Of a stretch of DNA of 64,000 bases, positions 34,667 through 42,890 are shown piece after piece. The notes under the pieces were generated by a model that was not told where the DNA came from, did not search any database, and worked only from the letters and a program-made list of their open reading frames with translations. Position 1 is the first letter of the stretch. Each line of letters begins with the position of its first letter. Made by a program: the position numbers and the translations under genes. This stretch comes from a bacterium (GTDB taxonomy: Bacteria > 4484-113 > JAFGCY01), in contig JADZFO010000061.1 in NCBI GenBank assembly GCA_020849855.1, positions 13,262-77,261 of the forward strand, in the 5' to 3' direction.

Positions 34667-35623
34667 CTACAGCATCTTCAGCAGATAGGCAGCGCAGTCG
34701 CCATCGCGGGCGGCGTTGAGCCGCCGCGCCTCGTCTTCCCAGAGCCGGATCTGCGCTGCATCAAAGAAGTCGGAGCGGCGCAGCGTGCGATAAGACTGCG
34801 CGGAGAAGAAGCCGATGCCACGCATGTTCTGCTCGCTGGCCCAGAACTGCCGCGCGGTCGAATCGTAGATCACTTCAAGCATCTCGAAACCGCAGCTCTC
34901 TGCCAGCAGCCGCATGCCTTTTTCCGATGGCAGGACAAGATGCCGCGGCGGGTCGAGTGCGACCCAGTTGGCCTGATAGTGGCGCCAGGCCCAGCAGCCG
35001 CCCACAGGCTGGCGGATCAGCAGCCGCCCGCCCGGCAGCAGACGCTCCCGCGCACTAAGCAGGGTCTGCCGCGGCTCAGGCATGTGCTCAAAAGAGTGGT
35101 TGAAAATCAGGCCATCGAAGCGCTCGTCGATGTCCTCCAGCCTTGCACGCCGGATCCGCAGCCCTGGTGCACTAATGTCGCCGGCGATAAAGGCATCCAC
35201 GCCTTCCAGCCGGCTGAAGCCCCAGTTGCGCAGGGTCGCGAGCAGCTCGCCGCTGCCGCAGCCGACGTCCAGCAGGCGGCTGTCGCGCTGCAGGCCGAGC
35301 CGGCGGAAGTAGCTCAGCATGGCCGGCTGTCCGAAGATGCGCCCGGCCAGCCAGCCCAGCGGATCCGGGGCGCCCAGCGCCCAGTCCGTGCGATGCTGCT
35401 TGAGCAGCCGCGCCAGCCCGCGGGCAGGGGCCTGGAGCTGCTGGGTGAAGGAGTAGTATTCAGCCGGATAAAAGTCCGCAAGTTCCGCTGGTAGCTCTGC
35501 TATCCAGATAGAGCCGCAACTGCCACATTCGAGGTAATCAAAACTCACCCGTGTGGAAAATGCCAGCTCCTGGGCGACGAAGCCTTTGTTAGCCGCCGCA
35601 TTTCCACAGCAGGGGCAGGGCAT
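34667..35623 (-). CDS. Class I SAM methyltransferase with N-terminal zinc ribbon
   Basis: A 318-residue protein. CPCCG at the N-terminus and CGSCG (33-37) form a zinc ribbon. The SAM-binding motif is LLDVGCGSGELL (117-128), followed by FNHSFEHMPEP, typical of type 11/12 methyltransferases found in surface-glycan clusters. Likely a small-molecule or sugar methyltransferase. ATG at 35623 follows TAGACT by 6 nt. Confidence 0.8.
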   Translation of the reverse strand: MPCPCCGNAAANKGFVAQELAFSTRVSFDYLECGSCGSIWIAELPAELADFYPAEYYSFTQQLQAPARGLARLLKQHRTDWALGAPDPLGWLAGRIFGQPAMLSYFRRLGLQRDSRLLDVGCGSGELLATLRNWGFSRLEGVDAFIAGDISAPGLRIRRARLEDIDERFDGLIFNHSFEHMPEPRQTLLSARERLLPGGRLLIRQPVGGCWAWRHYQANWVALDPPRHLVLPSEKGMRLLAESCGFEMLEVIYDSTARQFWASEQNMRGIGFFSAQSYRTLRRSDFFDAAQIRLWEDEARRLNAARDGDCAAYLLKML

Positions 35624-35629
35624 GCAGAG

Positions 35630-35635
35630 AGTCTA
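35630..35635 (-). promoter_or_regulatory. -10 box, leaderless start of methyltransferase
   Basis: Minus-strand TAGACT, then CTCTGC, then ATG at 35623. Confidence 0.6.
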
Positions 35636-35638
35636 GTA

Positions 35639-36118
35639 CTAGTACGCGCTGTGCTGCTTCCATGCGCTGTATTCCAGGACATAGCTGAGCACCGCGCTGG
35701 CGATGATCAGGCAGCCCAGCAGCAGCAACCAGAAGCTGAAGGGCTCAATGTACTGCACAAAGCCGGCCAGGAAGTTCTCGGTGTAGCGGCCACTGCCTTT
35801 GCCGCCCATCGGCGTGACCCGCAAGATCAGCAGCATGGCTCCGCACAAGGACAGGAGCAGCATGCCGTCCGTTCGGGGCTTCTGCAGCTCCCCGCTGTTG
35901 TGGACAATGTGGCGTGAGCCAAGGTTGCCAATGGCGGACATCAGCAACAACGCGGCGACAATGAACTGCGGCAGGTAGGAACCGGCGTACATGGCCTGGG
36001 TATCAGCGCGCCACAACTGCCAGCCGAGGTAAAGGCAGGCCGCAGCGAAGAAAAGGTGCAGGATGCCGATGAAGCGCAGGGCAGAGCTCTCCAGGTCGAG
36101 AGCATAGCATTGCGGCAT
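35639..36118 (-). CDS. Small multi-pass membrane protein of unknown function
   Basis: A 159-residue protein with four hydrophobic helices (for example FIGILHLFFAAACLYLGW and FWLLLLGCLIIASAVL). No motif recognised. An AAGGG site lies upstream of ATG 36118; a TATAC box further up could serve as promoter. It ends just before the promoter of the methyltransferase gene, on the same strand. Confidence 0.6.
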   Translation of the reverse strand: MPQCYALDLESSALRFIGILHLFFAAACLYLGWQLWRADTQAMYAGSYLPQFIVAALLLMSAIGNLGSRHIVHNSGELQKPRTDGMLLLSLCGAMLLILRVTPMGGKGSGRYTENFLAGFVQYIEPFSFWLLLLGCLIIASAVLSYVLEYSAWKQHSAY

Positions 36119-36271
36119 TGGCAGGCAACCCTTTGGCCCACGCGGGTATACTTTCCCCTCATGGACGCCGTTATGATCCGCACCCGCGCCACTGTAGGCG
36201 ATAAAGGCGAGGTGCACACTGAGCAGTCATTGAAGCTCGTACATTGAAGCAGTTATGGGGGAGAGCAAAGG

Positions 36272-38347
36272 TTAGGGGTGCTGCCTACTTTTCAGCTTCC
36301 CCATCCCCCACGCCGCCGCCTGCACGATCACGCCCCACAGCGCCGCGCTGATCAGGCCGATCAGCAGACCGAGGCAGACGCGCTGGACCGTCACCATCAG
36401 CGGTGTGTGGATGTGGCAGAAGGTGTTGAGGATGCTCACCTGGCCCAGCATGCCGGCGAGGCCCAGCAGCAGGCTGAGGCGATTGCGCCAGGGCAGCGAG
36501 AGCAGGAAGAGCACGAAGGCCGGGTGGCCCAGCAGCTCCTTGGTCCGCGGGCGGACGGTCAGCGCCTGCTCCAGGCTGCCGCGCAGCATGGTCTCGAAGT
36601 CCAGGATGGGCAGGCCGCCCTCATTGCCGGAGCGCAGCACGACAATGCCCAGCGCGCCGAGGGCGATCAGGATGAAGGCCACATCGCCATAGCGGATCGG
36701 CGCCTGCCAGAGCTGGCTGAGGCGCAGCCAGTACTCGCTGATCCCGCGCCGCGCGCCGTCCCAGGCATCCTGCAGGCTCTCGGCCTGCCAGGCATAGGCA
36801 GCCAGGACCAGCATCGGCAGGGCCAGGCCAAGGGTAACCCCGCGGAACTGCCCGATATGCAGCATCATGCGCTCATCCCAGAGCACAGCGTGGATCAGCA
36901 GCCCGCCGGCAGCGCTGGCCAGGCTGGCCAGCAGCAGGCAGGCCATGGCGGCCAGCCAGCGCCGCGGGCACCAGGCCGGACGTTCGCGCACCCAGCGCTG
37001 ATACAGGCTCAGCGCGCCAAAGAAGGCCCAGAGCGGGAAGATGACCGCGGTCTCCAAAAGAAAGACGCTCATCAGCTGCGGCAGGGCCAGCACCAGCAGG
37101 GCCTTGAATACAACCAGGCCCAGCAGTGCGCTGAAGACCCAGCGGCGCAGCAGGGGGAAGAGCAGGGCGATAAGCAGGACAAAGACAGCGCCCTTGGCCA
37201 GCACGAAGGGCAGGGGACGGATGCTCTTTAGCCACTGCGGGGCATCCCGCGGCGGGCCGATTTTGTCCCTGACCCGGTAGCCGCCGCCGACCAGCATGTC
37301 CTGCACGGAGCTGAAATAGCGGCTGTTGAGCTCAAAGAGCCGCGTGCGGTAGCCGGCGCTGGCGCTGCTGGTTCCGCCCTCTTCGTCAGCTGCGTTCAAG
37401 AGTGGACCCGAGACATAAGGACGCAGGTAGATGCAGCGGATGTTGCGTTCGGAGAGCGCGCGATAGAAGCGCTGGACAGCATCGGCCACGCTGTACTTCT
37501 CCATCTCCTCGGCGGTGATGGAGTGCACGCGGACGACCCAGGGGGCCAGCTTGCTGGCCAGTACATCCCCGCCATCCTGCTCGTCGAACTCCACCCAGCC
37601 GAAGAGCTGCTTCTGGGCCCGCAGCATCTTGATGGTGTCATCAAGGCGTCCGGGATAGCCCAGCATGGCATTGCCCTGGAAGAGCACCAGCGGCTGCTGC
37701 TGGCAGAAACCCAGCGTGCCTTCCAGGCCGCCTGGGCCGAGGTACTCGCTGCCGTCGGGGCGGAGCACGATGGGTACGCCGCGCTCGCGGGCCTGGTCAA
37801 TGAAGTCGCTGCGCCAGCACACCGGCAGGTTGTTCAGGGCTTCCAGGCCCAGCTCCGGGAACTGGATCAGCATGCTGCCGTCGCTGGCGAAATCGAAGGC
37901 ATAGCCATGACGGGAACAGCCGGCGGCGAAGTCGTCGATCAGGCGCTTGTCGGTGACCACATAGGTGGGCGCCTCGCCGCGGTAGGCCGCTGGCTTCAGG
38001 ACGTTCTCGTTGACAAGCTGGGCCACAGTCTCTTCGCCGTAGCAGAGCATCGCCCCGGGTATGCGCTCCAGCAGGCGCCAGCGGACTTCGCGCTCTTCAT
38101 CGCGCAGGAAGAGGCCGCGGCTGGACTCCTGCTCCGGCAGGCCCGAAAGTCCCTGCCAGTCCACCAGCACCATGACCTCGTTGTAGTCCTGGTCAGCCTC
38201 AATGCGCTTGGCCGCGGAGACAAGAGCGAAGGCCAGGCCGAGCAGCAGAAAGCTGTAGCAAACTGCGCGCTGCCAGGGGGCAAGCCCGCGCGGCGGCGCG
38301 GCATCTGCGGGCCGCGCTGTGCTCTCCGGCGCGCTGCTCACTTCCAC
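36272..38347 (-). CDS. DUF5693 membrane protein
   Basis: A 691-residue protein. After one membrane helix (about 30-45) comes an extracytoplasmic domain of 330 residues with VVRVHSITAEEMEKYS, then about nine membrane helices. This layout is that of DUF5693, which in Firmicutes lies beside the wall-pyruvyl transferase CsaB. A role in surface-polymer export or modification is therefore likely (context of other genomes). It starts inside the end of the upstream small gene: the GTG at 38347 or 38341 overlaps its stop. Last gene of the four-gene operon starting at 41555. Confidence 0.75.
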   Translation of the reverse strand: MEVSSAPESTARPADAAPPRGLAPWQRAVCYSFLLLGLAFALVSAAKRIEADQDYNEVMVLVDWQGLSGLPEQESSRGLFLRDEEREVRWRLLERIPGAMLCYGEETVAQLVNENVLKPAAYRGEAPTYVVTDKRLIDDFAAGCSRHGYAFDFASDGSMLIQFPELGLEALNNLPVCWRSDFIDQARERGVPIVLRPDGSEYLGPGGLEGTLGFCQQQPLVLFQGNAMLGYPGRLDDTIKMLRAQKQLFGWVEFDEQDGGDVLASKLAPWVVRVHSITAEEMEKYSVADAVQRFYRALSERNIRCIYLRPYVSGPLLNAADEEGGTSSASAGYRTRLFELNSRYFSSVQDMLVGGGYRVRDKIGPPRDAPQWLKSIRPLPFVLAKGAVFVLLIALLFPLLRRWVFSALLGLVVFKALLVLALPQLMSVFLLETAVIFPLWAFFGALSLYQRWVRERPAWCPRRWLAAMACLLLASLASAAGGLLIHAVLWDERMMLHIGQFRGVTLGLALPMLVLAAYAWQAESLQDAWDGARRGISEYWLRLSQLWQAPIRYGDVAFILIALGALGIVVLRSGNEGGLPILDFETMLRGSLEQALTVRPRTKELLGHPAFVLFLLSLPWRNRLSLLLGLAGMLGQVSILNTFCHIHTPLMVTVQRVCLGLLIGLISAALWGVIVQAAAWGMGKLKSRQHP

Positions 38348-38736
38348 TCACCCTTGAGCAGCAGGGTCACGTTGGTGTTGAACTTCAGGAAAAGATCGCC
38401 GCTTCCGCCGTTTACATAGTGCTGGAAGGGCTCGAGCGTCGAGCTGGTCAGGCGCTCGCCGCTGCTCAGGTTGACCGCCACACTTTTGCGCGGGTCCAGG
38501 CCGGGCGCGGAGGTGGGCTCCGCCGGATCCAGCAGGACGAACTCAGCGCCGGGGGCCAGGCGCAGGCCGCGCTTGGCGGGCACCTCCGTGCGCTTGAAGC
38601 TGGCCAGGCCGCGGACATAGCTTTGTGTGACCAGGGGGTCGTCCTTGCTGCCGGGGTCCGCCGCCACGGCAAAGAGCACCGCGCCGCCGATCAGCAGCAC
38701 GGAACATGCGAGCGCGATTCCCACCATCCTGAGCAT
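38338..38736 (-). CDS. Small anchored protein linked to DUF5693
   Basis: A 132-residue protein with one N-terminal membrane helix, then DPLVTQSYV and LAPGAEFVLLDPA. The latter resemble the short proteins of Firmicutes that carry a DPLVT.SYV and G.EIILRSG pattern. Function unknown. ATG 38736 has GGAGG 5 nt upstream. It overlaps the DUF5693 gene and probably works with it. Confidence 0.6.
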   Translation of the reverse strand: MLRMVGIALACSVLLIGGAVLFAVAADPGSKDDPLVTQSYVRGLASFKRTEVPAKRGLRLAPGAEFVLLDPAEPTSAPGLDPRKSVAVNLSSGERLTSSTLEPFQHYVNGGSGDLFLKFNTNVTLLLKGEWK

Positions 38737-38820
38737 CCCTGCCTCCAGAGAAGGCGGCATGGCCGCCTTGCCTATCTTAAATGCCGCGCTTCATGCGGCT
38801 GATCCTGAATCTGAATTAGG

Positions 38821-39699
38821 TCATGTATCCTGGCTTTTGCCGGCACCTGATCCACTGCTGCCGCTGCCTTCGGCCTCGACGTCAGAGTCATTCTTCGTAT
38901 CTTCAGCGGCGGCAGGTGAGTCAGTTGTGCCACCCTCCGCCGTGTCAGCGCCGCCCATCTTGTCCGCCAGTTCGTCCAGCTTCAGGCTGTTGGCGACCAC
39001 GTAGAGATAGCCGTCGCGCGGCTCCATGCTCTCCACACCCACACCCAATTTCAGGCTGCCCAGATCAAGCACCGGTGTCAGGGCCGAGAAGATAGCGTTG
39101 ATCTGTTCCACGCCGAAATCGGCCCCGCCCAGTTCCATCGCGCTGGGCTTAAAGACGATGCGGTCGCTGCCGTCTACTTCCACCTTGCCCTTGGCCCCCA
39201 CGCGCAGCTTGAAGATCGCCGCGTCAAGCAGGCCGGAAATGCTGACCTCGCCGCCCTTGAGCTTGACTTCCACCTTCTTGAGGCCGCGGTCCTCAAGCTC
39301 GCCGGCCCAGCGCTGTTTCAGCGACTCCTCCGAGACCTTGAACTCCAGCCGGCCGGAGCTCATGTCCTGCCATTCGGCATTGCCGGTGGCCAGGGTCAGG
39401 GGCAGGTCGAACTTCACGCCTTCGGCCAGCAGGCGCACATCCTCAACCAGCAGGCCTTCGATCTTGGCCTCCTCCGCCTCAACCAGCATTTCAGGCACGC
39501 GGCCCTGCAGGGTATCCAGCAGGCTGCCGCGCGTCATCTTCACCGTGCTGCTGGGCGGCAGCATGAACTCCCGGCGCACGGAATCCGCAAAGATCGTGTC
39601 CAGGCGCGGGAAGACCAGCAGGTAAAGCGCCGCGAGGGCGAGGCCCAGCAGCACAGCCAGGCCACCAAAACAGCTGAAGATGCGTCCCAGACAGCGCAT
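38821..39699 (-). CDS. DUF2993 (LmeA-like) envelope protein
   Basis: A 292-residue protein with one N-terminal membrane helix, then a DUF2993 domain (about 35-240) in which VKMTRGSLLDTLQGRVPEML opens the beta-type lipid-binding fold. The mycobacterial member LmeA binds lipids and helps mannan elongation in the periplasm. The C-terminus is a Ser/Gly/Asp-rich tail. Its ATG shares one base with the TGA of the upstream lipoprotein, so the two are translationally coupled. Confidence 0.75.
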   Translation of the reverse strand: MRCLGRIFSCFGGLAVLLGLALAALYLLVFPRLDTIFADSVRREFMLPPSSTVKMTRGSLLDTLQGRVPEMLVEAEEAKIEGLLVEDVRLLAEGVKFDLPLTLATGNAEWQDMSSGRLEFKVSEESLKQRWAGELEDRGLKKVEVKLKGGEVSISGLLDAAIFKLRVGAKGKVEVDGSDRIVFKPSAMELGGADFGVEQINAIFSALTPVLDLGSLKLGVGVESMEPRDGYLYVVANSLKLDELADKMGGADTAEGGTTDSPAAAEDTKNDSDVEAEGSGSSGSGAGKSQDT

Positions 39700-41555
39700 C
39701 AGCTTGTCTCCACATACCAGTCGATGATGTCCTGCTGCGGCGCAGTATCGCCAATCGGAACCCGCGGGTTGGTTTGCTCGTTATCGATCACGTCAACCCT
39801 GAAAGGCACGGCGCCGGGGCTGGAGAAGTGCTCGCGGATCTCACCGTCTTCCAGCAGGTTGTCGGTGAGCTGGATATCCGTGGTGCCGGTCATCCAGTCG
39901 AAGAGGAAGCCCTCCGGCACTTCGTTTGTAAGGTCGAAGAAGAGCCGCGGGTCGATCTCCAGCTCAATGGAGTTCGGCCCGATGGAGTGGCTGAGGTACC
40001 AGGGCTGGGTGGTCAGAAGCTGCGGTGTTTCGTCGGTCCAGAACACATCCGCATTGGTGTAGTTGTGCTTGCCCAGGCCATAGTAAAGCGAGATGCTGTC
40101 ACCGTTGGTGCCGGAGCCCGAGTTGGTGATGATCAGGTCCTGCACGCCATTGCCATCCAGGATGCTGGGGATGATCCGGCTGGGCTCGCGGCCGACAGGA
40201 TAGGCAATCTGGATCTCGTTCCAGCCAAAGGATGTGCCGCTGCTGCCGGTCTGGGTCACGGCGGTGCCGCGCTCGATCAGCAGCGCGCTGTTGCCGCTGC
40301 CCGGGATGCCGTTGACGATGTAGGTCTCGGCGCGGCTGTCGTTATTGCTGTCAAAAGCGATCATGGACTGCGGCCTGTCGCCAAGGTCCTTGGAGATCGG
40401 GTCAGCCTGGAAGTCTTCGGCAGTCTCCTTGAGATAGACGTTCGTCCGGCCGACCGTGCCATCCAGAGTGGTGTAGGAGACGTCGTTACCGGTGCCAAAG
40501 AAGCGGGCGATACCAACGCCGGTCACGTTGCCCACCGCCGCCAGCACCGGCCCGGCAGTGAATGTGCCGTCGCCGCCGCCCAGCAGGACCGAGATTGAAC
40601 CATTGCCGCCGTCAGGGCCGCGGTTTGCCACCGCGAGGTCCAGATTGTCCGCGTCCAGGTTGCCCGCGCTGAGCTGCACCGGGTTGAGGCCAACCGGCAC
40701 TGTGGCACCGGTGGTGAAACCGTTGAGCGCAGCGCCGTCGTTGTTGAAAATGCGCAGGGTGCCGTTGCCGGACGCGTTGCGGGTCAGCACCAGCAGCTCG
40801 GGGGCCGTGTTGGTGTCGGGGTTGATGTCGGTCAGCAGGCTGTCGGTGGGCTCCTCGGGCAGCGCGATCTCGCTTTGCAGCGCGAAGGTGCCGTTGCCGT
40901 CGCTAAGGAAGAAGCGGATCGCCGGGCCACCTGCGCCCTCGCGCCCCTGATAGATCACCGCCAGGTCGAGGTCACTGTCGCCGTCAAGGTCAAGGGAATG
41001 CAGGCGGTAAGGCGCGGGCCCGTTCAGCGGGTCAAGCGACAGTGCCTCGTCGAAGAAGAGGTTGTCGATTAGCTGCAGCTCGCGGCCCTTGACCAGCTGC
41101 ACCCGGTCCGCGCCGCGGCAGGCCACCATCACGTCAATCTCGGCCGGGGTGCTGTCGCCGGGGGTGAAGTTGCCGGCCACCGCGTCCACCGGCTCCAGTC
41201 CCGTGCCGATCTGGGTCGGGACGCGCGGGCGCTGCAGGGTGACGAGCTGCTCGCCGAGAGTCTCGTCCCGGTGGTACATGATGTACAGCTCCCAGTTGCG
41301 GCCGCGGTCTTCGCTGGAGATCGAGGGCAGGGGCGCGGTGTCAGCTGTAGTTGTTGGGTACTTGCTGAAGTTGACGACGAAGTAGTACCAGGTGTCAGGC
41401 TCAAAGTTGCCCTGGGTGCGCATACCCAGCCTGACCAGCACCGGCTCCGGCTCGGCGTCCACATCGCCCGTGACATCTCGCGCACAGGTTGCCAGCAGGA
41501 AAACTGCGGCCAGTGCGAGGCTCACGAGACAGGTTTTAAGGCTTATTGCTGACAT
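39699..41555 (-). CDS. FG-GAP/VCBS-repeat lipoprotein
   Basis: A 618-residue protein with signal peptide and lipobox LATC. It contains FG-GAP repeats with calcium-type loops such as DLDGDSDLDLAVI and NLDADNLDLAVAN, each ending in a FLSDGNGTF or LLGGGDGTF turn. These form a beta-propeller that usually binds proteins or glycans on the cell surface. It heads the operon with DUF2993, a small protein and DUF5693. Its promoter lies in the AT-rich gap that it shares with the divergent recombinase gene. Confidence 0.8.
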   Translation of the reverse strand: MSAISLKTCLVSLALAAVFLLATCARDVTGDVDAEPEPVLVRLGMRTQGNFEPDTWYYFVVNFSKYPTTTADTAPLPSISSEDRGRNWELYIMYHRDETLGEQLVTLQRPRVPTQIGTGLEPVDAVAGNFTPGDSTPAEIDVMVACRGADRVQLVKGRELQLIDNLFFDEALSLDPLNGPAPYRLHSLDLDGDSDLDLAVIYQGREGAGGPAIRFFLSDGNGTFALQSEIALPEEPTDSLLTDINPDTNTAPELLVLTRNASGNGTLRIFNNDGAALNGFTTGATVPVGLNPVQLSAGNLDADNLDLAVANRGPDGGNGSISVLLGGGDGTFTAGPVLAAVGNVTGVGIARFFGTGNDVSYTTLDGTVGRTNVYLKETAEDFQADPISKDLGDRPQSMIAFDSNNDSRAETYIVNGIPGSGNSALLIERGTAVTQTGSSGTSFGWNEIQIAYPVGREPSRIIPSILDGNGVQDLIITNSGSGTNGDSISLYYGLGKHNYTNADVFWTDETPQLLTTQPWYLSHSIGPNSIELEIDPRLFFDLTNEVPEGFLFDWMTGTTDIQLTDNLLEDGEIREHFSSPGAVPFRVDVIDNEQTNPRVPIGDTAPQQDIIDWYVETS

Positions 41556-41556
41556 A

Positions 41557-41600
41557 TGTTTAACTCATATATTGTATAGTATTCCTGCGCCGGGCAGAAG
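41557..41600. promoter_or_regulatory. AT-rich divergent promoter region
   Basis: TACAAT-like boxes can be read on both strands (minus: TACTATACAAT; plus: TATTGTATAGT) between the FG-GAP operon and the recombinase gene. The individual boxes are not certain. Confidence 0.45.
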
Positions 41601-41656
41601 GCAGGCCGAAATTCGCGGGCAGGCAGGCACAGACATTGAACGGCCCGGCGGCATAC

Positions 41657-42676
41657 ATGTTCATGGCCGAGGAGCAGGACAAGCGCAGCAGCGGGCGACC
41701 GGATGACAGTCCGGCGCTGAGCTTTGCAGATTTCCTGCAGCAGGTCCTGGGGCGGGCCGCACAGACTGTGCTGTCCTACAGCCGTGATATCGCCGCCTTT
41801 GACAACTGGCGTGAGAAGCAGGGTTTGCCGCTGCAGGCCGCGCTGAGCCGCAGCCAGATCGGGCTTTACATCATGCAGCGCAGCCAGGAGGGCCGCCGGC
41901 GCGAGGGTGAGGCCGCGCGCCTGTCCAGCCGCAGTGCCGCCAGGGCTGTGAGCGCGCTGAAGGCCTACCGCCGCTATCTGGAGTTCAGCGGACGCTTCTC
42001 CACCGCTGGCAGCGAGGATGAACAGCCTCTGGCAGCGCTGGAGCCCAGCGCTCCGCGCTACAGTCGCACGCTTCCGGCCTATTTCAACGTGGACGAGATC
42101 CTGGCGCTGGTGCGCGCCTTCGACGGGCGCGAAGGCAGCGCCATGCTGCGCAACAGCGCGCTCATGCATCTGCTTTACTCAGCCGGGCTGCGGGTCAGCG
42201 AGTGTGCGGGGCTGAAGCTGGGCAGCCTGCGGGAGTCGGAGCGCATCCTCAGCGTCCTTGGCAAGGGCTCAAAGCTGCGCAGCGTGCCTTATGGCGAGCG
42301 CGCGGCAGAGCTGCTGCGGGCTTACCTGCTGCAGTCTCGGCCACTGCTGGCCGCGCAGGCCGGTGCTGCTGGACCGGCGGGGGAGGGCCAGGACTGCGCG
42401 CTCTGGCTCAGCACCCGCGGCGCCGCGCTTGGGCCCCGGGCGATTCAACGCATCGTCGACCAGGCGGCATTGCTGTCCGGCTGCATCAAACCGGTCTCAC
42501 CACACAAGCTGCGGCATGCCTGCGCCACGCACATGCTCGAGGGCGGGGCGGATGTGCGCCTGCTGCAGGAGTTGCTGGGTCATAGCAGCATCAACACCAC
42601 GCAGGTTTATACGCAGATCACCCGCAAGCAGCTTCTCGAAAGCTACGAGAAGACGCATCCGCGGGCGAAGCGCTAG
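41657..42676 (+). CDS. XerC/XerD-type tyrosine recombinase
   Basis: A 339-residue site-specific recombinase. The N-terminal SAM-like domain has TVLSYSRDIAAFDNW. The catalytic part shows the Arg in SAGLRVSECAGLKL, HKLRHACATHMLEGGADVRLLQELLGH with H-x-x-R-H and the second His, and the nucleophile Tyr in INTTQVYTQIT. Length and motifs are those of the housekeeping enzymes that resolve chromosome dimers, not of an integron or phage integrase. ATG 41657 is chosen; TTG 41636 is in frame. Confidence 0.85.
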   Translation: MFMAEEQDKRSSGRPDDSPALSFADFLQQVLGRAAQTVLSYSRDIAAFDNWREKQGLPLQAALSRSQIGLYIMQRSQEGRRREGEAARLSSRSAARAVSALKAYRRYLEFSGRFSTAGSEDEQPLAALEPSAPRYSRTLPAYFNVDEILALVRAFDGREGSAMLRNSALMHLLYSAGLRVSECAGLKLGSLRESERILSVLGKGSKLRSVPYGERAAELLRAYLLQSRPLLAAQAGAAGPAGEGQDCALWLSTRGAALGPRAIQRIVDQAALLSGCIKPVSPHKLRHACATHMLEGGADVRLLQELLGHSSINTTQVYTQITRKQLLESYEKTHPRAKR

Positions 42677-42706
42677 GGAGCGTCGGAACGCCGGCTTCAG
42701 CCGGCA
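42676..42706. repeat. GGAGCG palindromic element after the recombinase gene
   Basis: GGAGCGTCGGAACGCCGGCT, hairpin arms GCCGGCT/AGCCGGC. Same type as the elements at 2143-2250. Confidence 0.5.
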
Positions 42707-42864
42707 TCGGCCGGGACCAAGAGCCAGACGCTGGCCTCTTGTGTCATCGCCGTTCGTAAAGCTGCGTACAGACCCGCCGCGGAGGCGCGTCGAGCGAGAA
42801 ACCTATCTACTAATGCAGCCTGGTGCAACGTCAATTCCGGCCGGCACGAGCCCTGGCACTATCA

Positions 42865-42890
42865 GGCGGGTCAAGACCCGCCCCTACAAG
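42865..42890. repeat. GTAGGGGC palindrome overlapping a stop codon
   Basis: GGCGGGTC-AA-GACCCGCC followed by CCTACAAG. The minus-strand TAG in this end (42884-42886) is the stop codon of the hydantoinase-like gene. The gap 42677-42864 between the two genes otherwise holds nothing I recognise. Confidence 0.75.

Noticed and set aside
41657-42676. Tyrosine recombinase as integrase of a mobile island
   Set aside because: Sequence and length fit housekeeping XerC/XerD; no att repeats, cargo genes or composition shift around it.
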